A stretch of DNA of 64,000 nt from Paenibacillus lacisoli (GCF_030580655.1 NZ_JAUQTB010000002.1:587871-651870), one strand, 5' to 3'. Shown: positions 54,550-63,463, counted from the first letter of the stretch. Translations and numbers: made by a program. Notes: generated from the letters alone by a model not told the origin.

Positions 54550-55089
54550 TCAGTATAAGTAGCCGAGCATGTCCAATTCTCCTTCGTTCCACTCTGTATT
54601 TCTTACTCTCTTGATCATCAGCTCATTCATGGCCTCGGCGCCGATTCCTCTCATGGTCAATGCCTTATGATCAATCTTCAACCACTTACACATATTCTTA
54701 TATGGGCTGTACCCGTTATTCAAATATAAATTCATTTGATCTGCAAAAAGGAGTATAAAATCAATGGAACGTCCTGCAGCGAACCGATCGATTTCCTTAA
54801 GCAGTGCTGAACCTATACCTTGCGATCGGATCTTGGAGGAAACACACAGATCGATGATCCCTAATATCCTCACAGGTCTCCCACTTAAATTCATAACCCT
54901 GTAATCCAATCCCACTTGACCTGCGAGTTGATGAGTTTTGTCAAAAGCAATGAATCGGAAATGCGGCAGTTGTTTAAAGTAAATCCTATGCTTGGGATAT
55001 ACTTCCGGGAAACTCTCCATTAATAATTCGTAAATACTGGTCCTCAGCTCTTCGTCAATGTCGTATTCATGTACTTGTTCTATTTGCAC
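54550..55089 (-). CDS. GNAT-family N-acetyltransferase
   Basis: A 179-residue acetyltransferase with motif A IIDLCVSSKIRSQGIGSALLKEID near residues 82-105, where RSQGIG is the acetyl-CoA loop. The C-terminal FILLFADQMNLYLNNGY fits motif B. It starts with GTG at 55089 after GGAGAGGT. Substrate is unknown; it may be a small molecule or a protein N-terminus. Confidence 0.87.
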   Translation of the reverse strand: MQIEQVHEYDIDEELRTSIYELLMESFPEVYPKHRIYFKQLPHFRFIAFDKTHQLAGQVGLDYRVMNLSGRPVRILGIIDLCVSSKIRSQGIGSALLKEIDRFAAGRSIDFILLFADQMNLYLNNGYSPYKNMCKWLKIDHKALTMRGIGAEAMNELMIKRVRNTEWNEGELDMLGYLY

Positions 55090-55195
55090 AGTACCTCTCC
55101 AATACCTTATTATTCTAATTTTAGATTATTCTATTTATAGACTACCATACCTGCCGACAAAAGCCTTTCAGAAAAGCTGAATTTTAATGAATACC

Positions 55196-56113
55196 CTATA
55201 CGAGAGGACGCTGCCAGTCTTCTTCCAGCAAGTCCGCCACAACCCCCATGGCTGCTTTGCTGCCAGAGGCTGCCGCGTAGATCAGTTGAGACGGCATAAC
55301 ATAGGATGAATCTCCAGCAGCATAGATACCGGCTGCCGTCGTTCTGCCCATGGCATCGGTGACGATGCCGCCATTTTCAGCCGTTTCATAACCCAGCACT
55401 TGATCAAACCGGCGATGAGGAACCAGCTTGGGGTCGATAAACCCTCCGCTTCGCTCCATATATGTACCATCTTCAAAATGCACGCCTTGCAGCATTCCGC
55501 TGTTACCGGACAGGGACGCTATGGGGGTCTTCACGATTCTTATGCCTCTGGACATAAGCATTTCCTCCTGCTCAGCACTCAGTATATCATGACCATTTGT
55601 GAACAAGACCAGATCCCGGCTCCAGTTATACAGCAGCTTGGCTTTGTGAACTGCCGCACTGGCGTTATCTGATATAATCATCAGCGGTTGATCCCGCAGC
55701 TCCCATCCATCACAGAATGGGCAGTTGAATAAACTTTTCCCGTACAAATCGCGGAGCCCTTTAATCTCGGGCAGCTCTTCCTTCAGGCCGCCAGACAGGA
55801 TCAGCTTACGCGCCAGGACACGCTCTCCGGACGAGGTATCCAGAATGAAACCGGAATCGGTTCGCTGGATCTCCGTCACTTCCGTCTGCCAGTGGCGGAC
55901 GGAAGGATAACCTAGCACTTCATCATAAGCAATACGGCGAAACTCCTCTGGCTTGACGCCATCCCGGGTAATGAACCCGTGTGAGGCATGAGTCACAGCA
56001 TTTCTTGGCTGGCTGTTATCGAATAGTGCAACCTGTTTCCGGGCTCTGCCCAAAACCAAAGCTGCATTTAATCCCGCCGGCCCGCCGCCGACGATCGCAC
56101 AATCAACATTCAT
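55196..56113 (-). CDS. Thioredoxin-reductase-like FAD/NAD(P) oxidoreductase
   Basis: A 305-residue flavoprotein from the ATG at 56113 with GGAGG 8 nt upstream. It has the FAD site VGGGPAGLNAA at residues 8-18, a redox-active CPFC (Cys131/Cys134) and AAGD near 270. This is the low-molecular-weight thioredoxin reductase layout. It is downstream of an Rrf2 regulator on the same strand, separated by a 120-bp gap with AT-rich direct repeats. Its partner, thioredoxin or another thiol, is not shown. Confidence 0.9.
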   Translation of the reverse strand: MNVDCAIVGGGPAGLNAALVLGRARKQVALFDNSQPRNAVTHASHGFITRDGVKPEEFRRIAYDEVLGYPSVRHWQTEVTEIQRTDSGFILDTSSGERVLARKLILSGGLKEELPEIKGLRDLYGKSLFNCPFCDGWELRDQPLMIISDNASAAVHKAKLLYNWSRDLVLFTNGHDILSAEQEEMLMSRGIRIVKTPIASLSGNSGMLQGVHFEDGTYMERSGGFIDPKLVPHRRFDQVLGYETAENGGIVTDAMGRTTAAGIYAAGDSSYVMPSQLIYAAASGSKAAMGVVADLLEEDWQRPLV

Positions 56114-56233
56114 AACACAACCTCCGTTTTCTAATATAGATTTTATAGATATTTTATGTCTGTAATTAGGGTGAAGTATGGCATCGTCTCTATACAAAAT
56201 AAAGACAATGCACCTTCTTCGTTCTTTATCTGG

Positions 56234-56647
56234 CTATTGAGGAATTTCTGTGCCCTCCAGCCGCTTCTTCGCCAGGTCTATCATTTTGGTTTCCCGGAGG
56301 TACTGTTCCATCCCTTCCTCAGCCTCCATCATGACCTGGTGGATCACACAGCGGGAATCATGGCTGCCACAGCATTCAAACAATGAGGTGGTACCCTCTA
56401 CTGCATGAATGATATCCAGTACAGAGATGTCATCAATTTTACCTCTTAAACGGTATCCCCCATGGGCTCCTGAAGCAGATTCAATTAATCCTGCCTTGAC
56501 CAGCTTCGTGAGAATCTTAGAGAGATACGTGGGAGACACGCTCTGACTGTCTGCCAGCTGCTGGACGCCCACAGGCTTATCCGGCTCAATAGCTATCAAA
56601 TAAAGAACCGTATGGAGGGCGTAATTCGTCGCTTTGGAATATTTCAT
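56234..56647 (-). CDS. Rrf2-family transcriptional regulator
   Basis: A 137-residue Rrf2 protein with a winged HTH at about residues 2-70 (MKYSKATNYALHTVLYL; SPTYLSKILTKLVKAGLIES). Cys92, Cys93 and Cys100 in SLFECCGSHDSRC are at the usual place for Fe-S or thiol sensing in this family. AGGAGGGG precedes the ATG. It stands upstream of a TrxB-like flavoprotein on the same strand, so a redox or nitrosative signal is a fair guess. Confidence 0.9.
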   Translation of the reverse strand: MKYSKATNYALHTVLYLIAIEPDKPVGVQQLADSQSVSPTYLSKILTKLVKAGLIESASGAHGGYRLRGKIDDISVLDIIHAVEGTTSLFECCGSHDSRCVIHQVMMEAEEGMEQYLRETKMIDLAKKRLEGTEIPQ

Positions 56648-56684
56648 GGTGCCCCTCCTCCTTTATCACAGACTTAATGTATCC

Positions 56685-56714
56685 ATAATAACTTTTAATC
56701 TGAACAGCTGTCAA
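56685..56714 (-). promoter_or_regulatory. Sigma-A-type promoter of the Rrf2 gene
   Basis: TTGACA (plus-strand 56709-56714) and TATTAT (56685-56690) with an 18-bp spacer on the minus strand, 38 bp before the start codon. Confidence 0.65.
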
Positions 56715-56785
56715 GGCTGTATGATGTCAGGCTGATTTCAGAGTCTCACCCCATTTATCAGTCGATGTTAAAATATCATGCAAAA

Positions 56786-56809
56786 AAGGCTGTCTTTGAA
56801 GACAGCCTT
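56786..56809 (-). terminator. Terminator of the FusB/FusC-like gene
   Basis: AAGGCTGTCTT and AAGACAGCCTT (about 10 bp of stem) are followed by T6 on the minus strand, just past the stop codon. Confidence 0.8.
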
Positions 56810-56819
56810 CTTTCCACTC

Positions 56820-57473
56820 TCAGCGCTCATTGCGAACAGAGCGAATAAACTTTTCCAGTGCTTCTGTATTGGTAATGCTCTGATTACACGTCTGATTATC
56901 CATACATATATATTGTCCGACAGCCGCAACATTATCAGGTGAAGCAACCGCTGGCTTGGTCTTTACCAGGAAGAAGGCCAGCTCATGGTGCCGATTACAG
57001 AACAGGCAGTATCCCTTCTTGTGGGTCGGCGTCAGTCTTCCTTCTAGCCCTACAAACTGTCCTTCGAACGGATACACCACAAACAAACGGTTTGTAGAAA
57101 TATCCATCCACCCCAAGTAGGTGATAAAGCGAAAATCAATCGATTGCAGATCCGGCACCTTCAGCTTCTTGCTCTTTGGAAACAGCTTTTCAATCTGTTT
57201 TGGCGTGATCGTCGGATAAGGCTCGAGGTATGCTTCCAACTCACTTAGATAACTTGAGAAATCGTCCGCTGTTTCGAGCAGCGATATAGACTCAAGCCGC
57301 TGCTGCTGTTCCGGTGTCAGCGATGAGAAGGCCTCAACGATTTTCATTGTACAATCATGTCTCACCGTCTCCAGGACACGACGATCTGCGACCGTCCGCA
57401 GCGTATGAAGAAGGTGCTTGGATTGTTTTTTAATGACATTATATTGATTATTTTTGATAAATGGTGTACTCAT
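56820..57473 (-). CDS. FusB/FusC-type elongation factor G-binding protein
   Basis: A 217-residue, two-domain protein. The helical N-terminal part (1-130) and a C-terminal zinc-binding treble clef with Cys156, Cys159, Cys190 and Cys196 (YCLFCNRHHE; CMDNQTC) match FusB/FusC proteins that bind EF-G and free it from the ribosome, giving fusidic acid resistance. Chromosomal homologues in Bacilli are common and may have a housekeeping role. A structured leader precedes the gene; see the separate regulatory entry. A terminator follows. Confidence 0.88.
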   Translation of the reverse strand: MSTPFIKNNQYNVIKKQSKHLLHTLRTVADRRVLETVRHDCTMKIVEAFSSLTPEQQQRLESISLLETADDFSSYLSELEAYLEPYPTITPKQIEKLFPKSKKLKVPDLQSIDFRFITYLGWMDISTNRLFVVYPFEGQFVGLEGRLTPTHKKGYCLFCNRHHELAFFLVKTKPAVASPDNVAAVGQYICMDNQTCNQSITNTEALEKFIRSVRNER

Positions 57474-57483
57474 AGCTCTTCAG

Positions 57484-57611
57484 CCCCTTATTGTTTTTAA
57501 ATAGTAATAAGGTGCAAAGCCTGCTATAGACACGATAAAGTGAAGCATGGGCGATTCAACTATATCATGATCGCACCCTACGCAAAGTATCGCCCTGTAT
57601 CAGGCTTTGCA
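57484..57611 (-). promoter_or_regulatory. Structured leader of the FusB/FusC-like gene
   Basis: TGCAAAGCCTG (57513-57523) pairs with CAGGCTTTGCA (57601-57611), and GGGCGAT (57549-57555) with ATCGCCC (57589-57595), giving a nested large hairpin. A third pair, CCTTATT (57486-57492) with AATAAGG (57506-57512), lies between it and the start and includes the minus-strand AAGGGG ribosome-binding site. No promoter was assigned, so whether the whole leader is transcribed is uncertain. Confidence 0.45.
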
Positions 57612-57933
57612 TAAGGCCTTCCTAGCTAACGAGCAACTCTGCATTGCCAACAGTATAACCCCCAATTCAATAACATGAGACAATTATACCTCTATTATCC
57701 ATCAAGCACCATTTGTTCTCTGCGGAAAATTTAAATTAAGATAAAAATTATGGCTGGACTTCGGATGAAAAGGACTATATCACTTCTTTGCCGATGACGC
57801 TGCCTATTCCCATGAACGTCACTGTAAATGTAATGGCTGTATCACTCCCGTTAGGGTACCTTCTGGCAATAAAGGCCCTCACTGTCGGGTCTTTACGTTA
57901 CCGTTCCTCCTTGCTCATATACATAAATAAAAA

Positions 57934-57958
57934 AAGCAGCTCTACCCGCAAGCCGCTT
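57934..57958 (-). terminator. Terminator of the DUF1349 gene
   Basis: AAGCAGCT (57934-57941) and AGCCGCTT (57951-57958) form an 8-bp stem with one wobble; T7 follows on the minus strand. Confidence 0.65.
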
Positions 57959-57971
57959 GAAACCGCCTATA

Positions 57972-58574
57972 TTAAAACCGTTCTTCTGCTTCTGGCCAAG
58001 ACAAAATTAATGATTTAAACCGGACCTCGCAGCCTGACCCCGTTGGTGATTGTGCTACTACCCCAGCTGTATATGGACCTTGCGATCGAAGTCCGAAGTA
58101 ACGGATTAATTTCCAGGCCTCGCCATCCGGTGAATAGTAAAATGAAACAACCTGCTCGCTCTTCGTGATCCTTAAATACGGATTCTCTACAGAGACACGT
58201 TCAGAATTACAGTCATCGGATGACCCATCCTGAGTCACGACAGATACAATCGTTGGATATTCCCCGTCAAACTCAAAGCATATTTTCGCCCAGTTATTAT
58301 CATCTGCCATGAGCATCAGACACCCGGAATCATATTTGTGATGCATATCGACCTGAAGCTGCGTTGTAAGCTGAAATGAAGAATCAACCTGCAGCTGAAG
58401 AAACGGCGCGGAGCTCGCTGTATGTTTTCCAGCAGGGTCTTTGAAGAAGTCCGCCTTTGGCGGCGCTTCTATGAGCAACTCATGCTCCGCCGTATAAGTC
58501 CAGTGTTGGGGTTCATTCATCCATGCCAGCTTCTCCCGTTCCTGTTTACTGAATAAGTTTTGGACCGTTGTCAT
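57972..58574 (-). CDS. DUF1349 domain protein (concanavalin-like)
   Basis: A 200-residue protein from the ATG at 58574 with GGAGG upstream. It fits DUF1349, a beta-sandwich of the lectin/glucanase type: DFFKDPAGKHTASSAPFLQ, QLQVDMHHKYDSGCLMLMADDNNWAKICFEFDGEYP and WKLIRYFGLRSQGPYTAGVVAQSPTG segments. The protein is not exported. Family members are sometimes named regulators of enolase, without firm proof. Function unknown. Confidence 0.87.
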   Translation of the reverse strand: MTTVQNLFSKQEREKLAWMNEPQHWTYTAEHELLIEAPPKADFFKDPAGKHTASSAPFLQLQVDSSFQLTTQLQVDMHHKYDSGCLMLMADDNNWAKICFEFDGEYPTIVSVVTQDGSSDDCNSERVSVENPYLRITKSEQVVSFYYSPDGEAWKLIRYFGLRSQGPYTAGVVAQSPTGSGCEVRFKSLILSWPEAEERF

Positions 58575-58843
58575 AATAACCTCCGTACGTGTAATGACAT
58601 CCCGTGTGCAAGACATCTTTGTCTCTACACCATCCATCAAGCTCGTTCGTTCAGGGGTGAGTTGGATATAAACTTATTATAGTCCGTCAAATTTTGTTAA
58701 TAAATATAATATAAAGGTATCCGTATATAATAAAATGAACTTATGTCTCCCCCTTGACTTAGAGTTAACTATAAAGATTAACATTCAAGTACCGAGGGAA
58801 AAACCTTCGGCTTGTTAACACTATAAAGGCGGGTGATTTACTA

Positions 58844-59425
58844 ATGGATATGAATGAGTTTATTGATTTCTGCAGACAAGGCAATCCTATCTCGGCAGAG
58901 GATACAGAATTACACGGCCTATTGATCCAGTGCAGTTATGAAGCTCAGAAAATAACGATGAAGCTGAATACCTCCTATCATTCAAGAGAAGAAATTGTAG
59001 ATCTGTTCAGCGAGTTGACAGGTAATGCCGTCGATTCGTCTTTTATGTGCTTCCCACCCTTTTACACCGACTTCGGCAAACATATAACGATTGGTAAAAA
59101 CGTGTTTTTTAATACCGGATGTTCATTTCAGGACCGGGGCGGAATTACGGTTGGCAGCGGTTCGATGCTGGGGATGAACGTGACGATTGCTACCCTTAAT
59201 CATGGCCTGCCCTTACAAACCAGAAATACAACTTATCCTTCTCCGGTAGTCATTGGCGAGAATGTGTGGATCGGGTCAAATGCAACGCTGCTGCCCGGTG
59301 TAACGATTGGTGACCATGCTGTTGTAGCTGCAGGCGCCGTCGTGACCAGAGATGTACCGGCAAATACAGTGGTAGCAGGAGTTCCGGCAAGGTTCATCAA
59401 AGAAATCGACCATAACCCGGAATAA
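58844..59425 (+). CDS. Sugar O-acetyltransferase (maltose/galactoside type)
   Basis: A 193-residue left-handed beta-helix acetyltransferase. It has a helical N-terminus (about 1-55), hexapeptide repeats from about 75 to 180 and the catalytic histidine in [11 protein letters not shown]. The C-terminal pattern [31 protein letters not shown] is typical of the MAT/GAT/NodL group, which transfers acetyl from acetyl-CoA to sugars. Acceptor is unknown. GGGTG lies upstream of the ATG. Confidence 0.9.
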   Translation: MDMNEFIDFCRQGNPISAEDTELHGLLIQCSYEAQKITMKLNTSYHSREEIVDLFSELTGNAVDSSFMCFPPFYTDFGKHITIGKNVFFNTGCSFQDRGGITVGSGSMLGMNVTIATLNHGLPLQTRNTTYPSPVVIGENVWIGSNATLLPGVTIGDHAVVAAGAVVTRDVPANTVVAGVPARFIKEIDHNPE

Positions 59426-59457
59426 TTAGGGGTGACTTGTACGTCCACTGGCTGGAA

Positions 59458-59507
59458 GAGCCTGATCTTTATGGTTCATGCAGGATGCATCCATGGAGAC
59501 CAGGCTC
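59458..59507. terminator. Hairpin between the acetyltransferase and the Lrp gene
   Basis: GAGCCTG (59458-59464) pairs with CAGGCTC (59501-59507), with an inner ATGCA/TGCAT pair. It has no good T-tract. Confidence 0.35.
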
Positions 59508-59527
59508 TCCTGTCCCAAGTACAGCCT

Positions 59528-59941
59528 TTATAATTTGTTGATCACAATGGATAGTTTGTAGTTGGCATACTGATTAAGTTCAACCAGAAACTCATCAAGC
59601 ACCGGGTTGGAGGGGAAGCGGCATTCTAGTAAGTAACAGCCATCTCCGCTTATTTTATAATGATGTAGTACATAACCTTCCTTTCTTTCGACAAAAGATA
59701 AGTAAGGAGCATGCTTAATATTTTTCGTATAAATCGTAATCAGCGCATGCACCTGACACAATAATTTAGCCTGGTTCAGCTTGATCGTGTACCCCTCAAT
59801 CACTCCATGACCCTCTAATTTAGCCACTCTGGCTGCAACCGCCTGTCCTGTCATGTGGATCTTCTCGCCTGATTGCTTCATCGTGATCCGGCTGTTTTTG
59901 GACAACTCATCAATAATTCGTTTGTCTGTTTCATCCATCAT
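59528..59941 (-). CDS. Lrp/AsnC-family transcriptional regulator
   Basis: A 137-residue protein from the ATG at 59941, chosen for the AAGGAT upstream; another ATG lies 27 nt earlier without a site. The N-terminal HTH is at about 2-50 (DKRIIDELSKNSRITMKQSGEKIHM), then the AsnC ligand domain (about 60-135; LLCQVHALITIYTKN). It is divergent from an MBL-fold hydrolase with 159 bp between, so that gene is a likely target. The regulating ligand is unknown. Confidence 0.88.
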   Translation of the reverse strand: MMDETDKRIIDELSKNSRITMKQSGEKIHMTGQAVAARVAKLEGHGVIEGYTIKLNQAKLLCQVHALITIYTKNIKHAPYLSFVERKEGYVLHHYKISGDGCYLLECRFPSNPVLDEFLVELNQYANYKLSIVINKL

Positions 59942-60100
59942 TCGTTCATCATCCTTCACTTGATCCATTTAATATATTCATACCGAGCAACACTTTCATA
60001 AATCAACCGATATTACCGAAACACTTGATTTGTAGTATGTATGCCGCATATGAAACGACTTAGAATAAAGTATATCTTATTCCAAGGAGTTGTTTCATTC

Positions 60101-60862
60101 ATGAAAGTAACCCATATTCGTAATGCAACCCTTATCGTTGATTATGCAGATAAGAAGTTTTTAATTGATCCTTTTCTTGCGCCTAAAGGAACATATCCCC
60201 CATTCCCAAACGCTGCGCGGCAGGACCAAAACAATCCGCTGGTAGAGCTGCCCATGACGGTTGAGGCAATTACGCAATATGTGGATGCCGTTATTTTAAC
60301 CCACCTGCATTTGGATCACTTCGATGATGCAGCAAAAAACGTCCTGCCTAAACATATTAAGATGTTTGTACAAAATCACGCAGATGCAGACCATGTTGAA
60401 AAAGCCGGTTTTACCAATGTAGAAGTGCTGCAGCAGGATACCATATTGGATGGCATTCGGATGATCAAGACTCCTGGCGAGCATGGACGTGGAGAGATTT
60501 TAGAAAGGATGGGCCAGGTTTGCGGTGTTATCCTGCAGCACTCCACGGAGCCCTCCCTTTATGTTGCTGGAGATACGGTATGGTATGAAGCGGTTAAGAG
60601 AACCCTCGCAGCCCACAAACCGGATATTATTGTAGTTAACGGTGGGGATAATCAATTGAATGAAGGCGGGTCCCTGGTCATGGGAAAGGAGGATATTGCA
60701 CAGGTCTATCAGGCCACTACTGACTCGACCCTGGTTGTTGTTCATATGGAGGCCGTAAATCACTGGGTACTTTCCAGGGAGGAATTAAGACACTTCTTAA
60801 AAAGCAGCGGCATGATAACAAGGGTTCTCGTCCCGGACGACGGGGAATGCTATACATTTTGA
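60101..60862 (+). CDS. MBL-fold metallo-hydrolase (UlaG/YcjG type)
   Basis: A 253-residue protein from the ATG at 60101 with AAGGAG 11 nt upstream. It has the metal motif HLHLDHFDD (His68, His70, Asp72, His73), the N-terminal strand HIRNATLIVDYADKKFLIDP and further ligands in GEHGRG, YVAGDTVWY and HMEAVNHW. UlaG-like hydrolases act on lactones and other substrates; the substrate is not evident. It is divergent from the AsnC regulator and ends at a GC-rich terminator. Confidence 0.88.
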   Translation: MKVTHIRNATLIVDYADKKFLIDPFLAPKGTYPPFPNAARQDQNNPLVELPMTVEAITQYVDAVILTHLHLDHFDDAAKNVLPKHIKMFVQNHADADHVEKAGFTNVEVLQQDTILDGIRMIKTPGEHGRGEILERMGQVCGVILQHSTEPSLYVAGDTVWYEAVKRTLAAHKPDIIVVNGGDNQLNEGGSLVMGKEDIAQVYQATTDSTLVVVHMEAVNHWVLSREELRHFLKSSGMITRVLVPDDGECYTF

Positions 60863-60879
60863 CATGATAATAAACCACC

Positions 60880-60911
60880 AAAAAGCGGCCCGCATATGCG
60901 AGCCGCCTTTT
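60880..60911 (+). terminator. Terminator hairpin, repeat copy 1
   Basis: AAAAGCGGCCCGCAT pairs with ATGCGAGCCGCCTTTT (one bulge) directly after the MBL gene. It shares its left arm with hairpins at 61362 and 63734. Confidence 0.75.
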
Positions 60912-60971
60912 GATTGAAGATACCTCCGCCGTTCTTGCTTTTATTAAGCCATGCCGGCTCCAACCCTTTTT

Positions 60972-61331
60972 TTATTTTTTAGGAGGAAGTATTCCTACTG
61001 CTCTAGCAGCAGCTGCGCTTTTTTCTACAAAAGACACTGGATTATCAATAGATTCCCAGTGGATATATTTGAATGGATTGCTTTGGAAGAGCCAGTGGTT
61101 ATGAATAGCCGTAATTTTTATTCCCCGCTTACGCAGCTCTGAAACAAAGGGATTGATTTCCTTCTCTAAAATCACTGTTTCCCCCAGGTTTAATGTGCGG
61201 CCACGGGAATCGCGAGATTCTACCAATAAAGCAAACGGTAATGTTAGAGGGGATTTACTGCGTCTACCTAGAATTTTAACGTTTAATTTACGTAAAGTTT
61301 GGACAACGCAAGCTGGTTTATTCGTTACCAC
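60972..61331 (-). CDS. DUF1259 protein, probably truncated at the N-terminus
   Basis: A 119-residue reading frame from a GTG at 61331, without a clear ribosome-binding site. It fits DUF1259 well: KILGRRSKSPLTLPFALLVES, LGETVILEKEINPFVSELRKRGIKITAIHNHWLF and HWESIDNP. The in-frame codons before the GTG (ITKIIGGQ) also look like the family, so the start is uncertain and the beginning may be cut off where the terminator repeat (61362-61391) sits. Function unknown. Confidence 0.65.
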   Translation of the reverse strand: MVTNKPACVVQTLRKLNVKILGRRSKSPLTLPFALLVESRDSRGRTLNLGETVILEKEINPFVSELRKRGIKITAIHNHWLFQSNPFKYIHWESIDNPVSFVEKSAAAARAVGILPPKK

Positions 61332-61650
61332 CTGTCCGCCAATAATTTTAGTTATACTAACAAAAAAGCGGCCCGCTTATGCGAGCCGTTTCTCCAATCA
61401 AATTTCAGGTGGCTAACTTTTGTAAATCCCAAACTAAAAGTTAAATATTGTTCAAGTGTCATCAGAAAATAAAGTATTAGACTGATCCTAGTAATTGGAA
61501 CAGCGACAGCCAAGGACGAGAAAATATAGTCCTTAGCCAAGAGTAATGAGGACACAATGTCACTGTCCAATTTTGCAAAAAGGATTAAGAGTTGCCAGCT
61601 AACACATTTGCGTGAAGTGACTAAAAAGAGTTTACTACGAAATAAACAAT
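61332..61650. other. Gap with terminator repeat, no clear gene
   Basis: It holds terminator copy 2 at 61362-61391. A 100-residue minus-strand frame across 61352-61654 has no ribosome-binding site and no recognisable features. The remaining sequence may be decayed coding DNA. Confidence 0.35.
61362..61391 (+). terminator. Terminator hairpin, repeat copy 2
   Basis: AAAAAAGCGGCCCGCTTATG pairs with the downstream CGAGCCGTTT arm. It is nearly the same as copy 1 at 60880, although no intact gene ends here on the plus strand. Confidence 0.6.
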
Positions 61651-62544
61651 TCACTGAAGTTCAAATAAAGAATCGCGCAGGTGATTGATATCTCTCATCG
61701 GCGGGCGTCCGAATAGGCGGGTATATTCCCTGTTAAACTGGGAAGGGCTTTCGTAACCGACTCGAAATCCTGCCGTTGCAGCATCCAAGCCTTCCGTAAG
61801 CATCAATCGGCGTGCAGATTGTAACCGAATGATCTTCTGATACTGCAGCGGGCTCATTCCCGTTACTCTTTTGAAATGCTTGTGCAAGGATGTTGGGCTC
61901 ATACTTACTTTTTTCGCTAGCTCTTCAATAACGAGCAACTGAAAATAATCACGGTTGATCAAATGTATTGCATCTGAAATGCCTTGTGCATAGCTACCGA
62001 TCACGGCAAACTGCCTGATCAACGCCCCTTGCTCGCCCTGCATCACCCTGTAAAATATTTCTCTGATGATGAGCGGAGCTAGCATCTCGATATCGGTGGG
62101 GGTATCTAAAAGATTGACGAGGCGCAGAATCGCATCTAGAAAAGGAGGAGTGGATGGATTGACCAAAATGCCACGTCCCGTCTCTCCCCTTTTCTGCGGG
62201 TTAGTTTTCTTGTTTAAGTCCATAAGGACATCTGGGCTAAGCGTTAATCCTAAGCTTAAGTACGGCATCTGCGGCGATGCATGAGTTATTTTCCCGATAA
62301 CCGGCAGATGAACGGAGGCAACCATATACGTACCCGGATCGAACCGGAAGCTTTCCCCGGCTAATGTGGCAGTCTTTGAGCCTTGGGCAATTACGTAAAG
62401 AGATGGCATGCTAAGGGTATGCGTCGGTTCTGATTCCTCGGATGCACGCCTGAAACAAAGTTCCGGAATCGCTGTTATGTGCATACCGTCCATAGGCGTA
62501 TAACGTGCAATTTGCCGAGCTAACTCGGAAACGAGTTGGTTCAA
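61651..62544 (-). CDS. AraC-family transcriptional regulator
   Basis: A 297-residue regulator. An AraC N-terminal domain (about 20-180; SMPSLYVIAQGSKTATLAGESF) precedes two HTH units at about 195-290 (SPTSLHKHFKRVTGMSPLQYQKIIRLQSARRLM; VGYESPSQFNREYTRLFG). It starts with TTG at 62544 after AAAGGAT. It is divergent from an SDR gene with 160 bp between, the usual arrangement where it would control the SDR. Confidence 0.9.
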   Translation of the reverse strand: MNQLVSELARQIARYTPMDGMHITAIPELCFRRASEESEPTHTLSMPSLYVIAQGSKTATLAGESFRFDPGTYMVASVHLPVIGKITHASPQMPYLSLGLTLSPDVLMDLNKKTNPQKRGETGRGILVNPSTPPFLDAILRLVNLLDTPTDIEMLAPLIIREIFYRVMQGEQGALIRQFAVIGSYAQGISDAIHLINRDYFQLLVIEELAKKVSMSPTSLHKHFKRVTGMSPLQYQKIIRLQSARRLMLTEGLDAATAGFRVGYESPSQFNREYTRLFGRPPMRDINHLRDSLFELQ

Positions 62545-62704
62545 GCTTAATCACAATCCTTTTTCATACAATCTGATAATGATATTGTAACAAAACCGGA
62601 CAGGAATGGGCAAGGAACGCGCAGGAATCGTCTACCTGGTTCAATAGGATATTTCTTATAATTCAAAGTGTAAGACAATATTCAGATGAAAGAAGGACTC
62701 GGCT

Positions 62705-63463
62705 ATGACAACGAACGAAAATGTAATCATGTCAGGAATCAAAGATAAAGTGATCGTCATTACAGGCGCAAGTAGCGGAATTGGTGAGGCGACTGCACTT
62801 CTGCTCGCTGAGCGAGGTGCGAAAGTCGTGCTCGGGGCGCGCCGATTGGATCGCCTTGAGGCTCTGGCGGACCGCATCGCGAATGTAGGCGGTGAAGCCG
62901 CCTATGCAGCCACAGACGTGAGACGGCGCGACGACTTATCCGACCTCGTTAAGTTGGCATGTGAGCGGTTCGGCAAGCTTGATGTTCTGGTCAACAATGC
63001 CGGCATTATGCCAATTTCCCCGCTCGATGAACTGCGTGTCGAGGATTGGGAGGCGATGATTGACATCAACATTAAAGGCGTTCTGTACGGCATTGCGGCA
63101 GCGCTGCCTCTCTTCCGCAAGCAAGGCTCCGGGCATTTCGTCAACATCGCTTCTACGGCAGCCTATCGCATTGTACCGAACATGGCGGTCTATGCCGGCA
63201 CGAAGTTTGCCGTGCGCGCCATCTCCGAGGGTTTGCGCCAGGAGGCCGGCGATAAGCTACGCGTGACAATTATTTCGCCTGGCTCAACGCGGACGAATGC
63301 CGCGGAAACAATGACAAATCTAGAGATAAAAGCCAAGCTCGAAGAGTACCGTGAATTCGCGATGCCACCGGAAGCTATCGCCCGAGCTATTGCGTTTGCG
63401 ATCGAACAGCCGGCCGGTGTTGATGTGGGCGAGCTTGTTGTCCGTCCCACTGCGCAGGGGTAA
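62705..63463 (+). CDS. SDR-family oxidoreductase
   Basis: A 252-residue classical short-chain dehydrogenase. It has the nucleotide site TGASSGIG at about 20-27, NNAG near 99, the catalytic Ser in ASTAAYR and Tyr-Lys in YAGTKFAV near 161-168. The end SFAIEQPAGVDVGELVVRP is usual for the YdfG-like group. Substrate is unknown. GAAGGA precedes the ATG; an ATG 8 codons later is an alternative start. GC content is higher than in its neighbours. Confidence 0.9.
   Translation: MTTNENVIMSGIKDKVIVITGASSGIGEATALLLAERGAKVVLGARRLDRLEALADRIANVGGEAAYAATDVRRRDDLSDLVKLACERFGKLDVLVNNAGIMPISPLDELRVEDWEAMIDINIKGVLYGIAAALPLFRKQGSGHFVNIASTAAYRIVPNMAVYAGTKFAVRAISEGLRQEAGDKLRVTIISPGSTRTNAAETMTNLEIKAKLEEYREFAMPPEAIARAIAFAIEQPAGVDVGELVVRPTAQG

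Larger units (their letters stand above)
57474..57971. other. Gap between two leftward genes
   Basis: The right end holds the DUF1349 gene terminator (57934-57958), the left end the leader described separately. I see no other gene between 57620 and 57930. Confidence 0.4.

Noticed and set aside
57788..58018. A 76-codon plus-strand frame between the FusB-like and DUF1349 genes
   Set aside because: No ribosome-binding site, and it overlaps the DUF1349 terminator and the 3' end of that gene.
61352..61654. A 100-codon minus-strand frame whose GTG overlaps the AraC stop
   Set aside because: It has no ribosome-binding site, its end runs through terminator copy 2, and its sequence is not protein-like in any familiar way.
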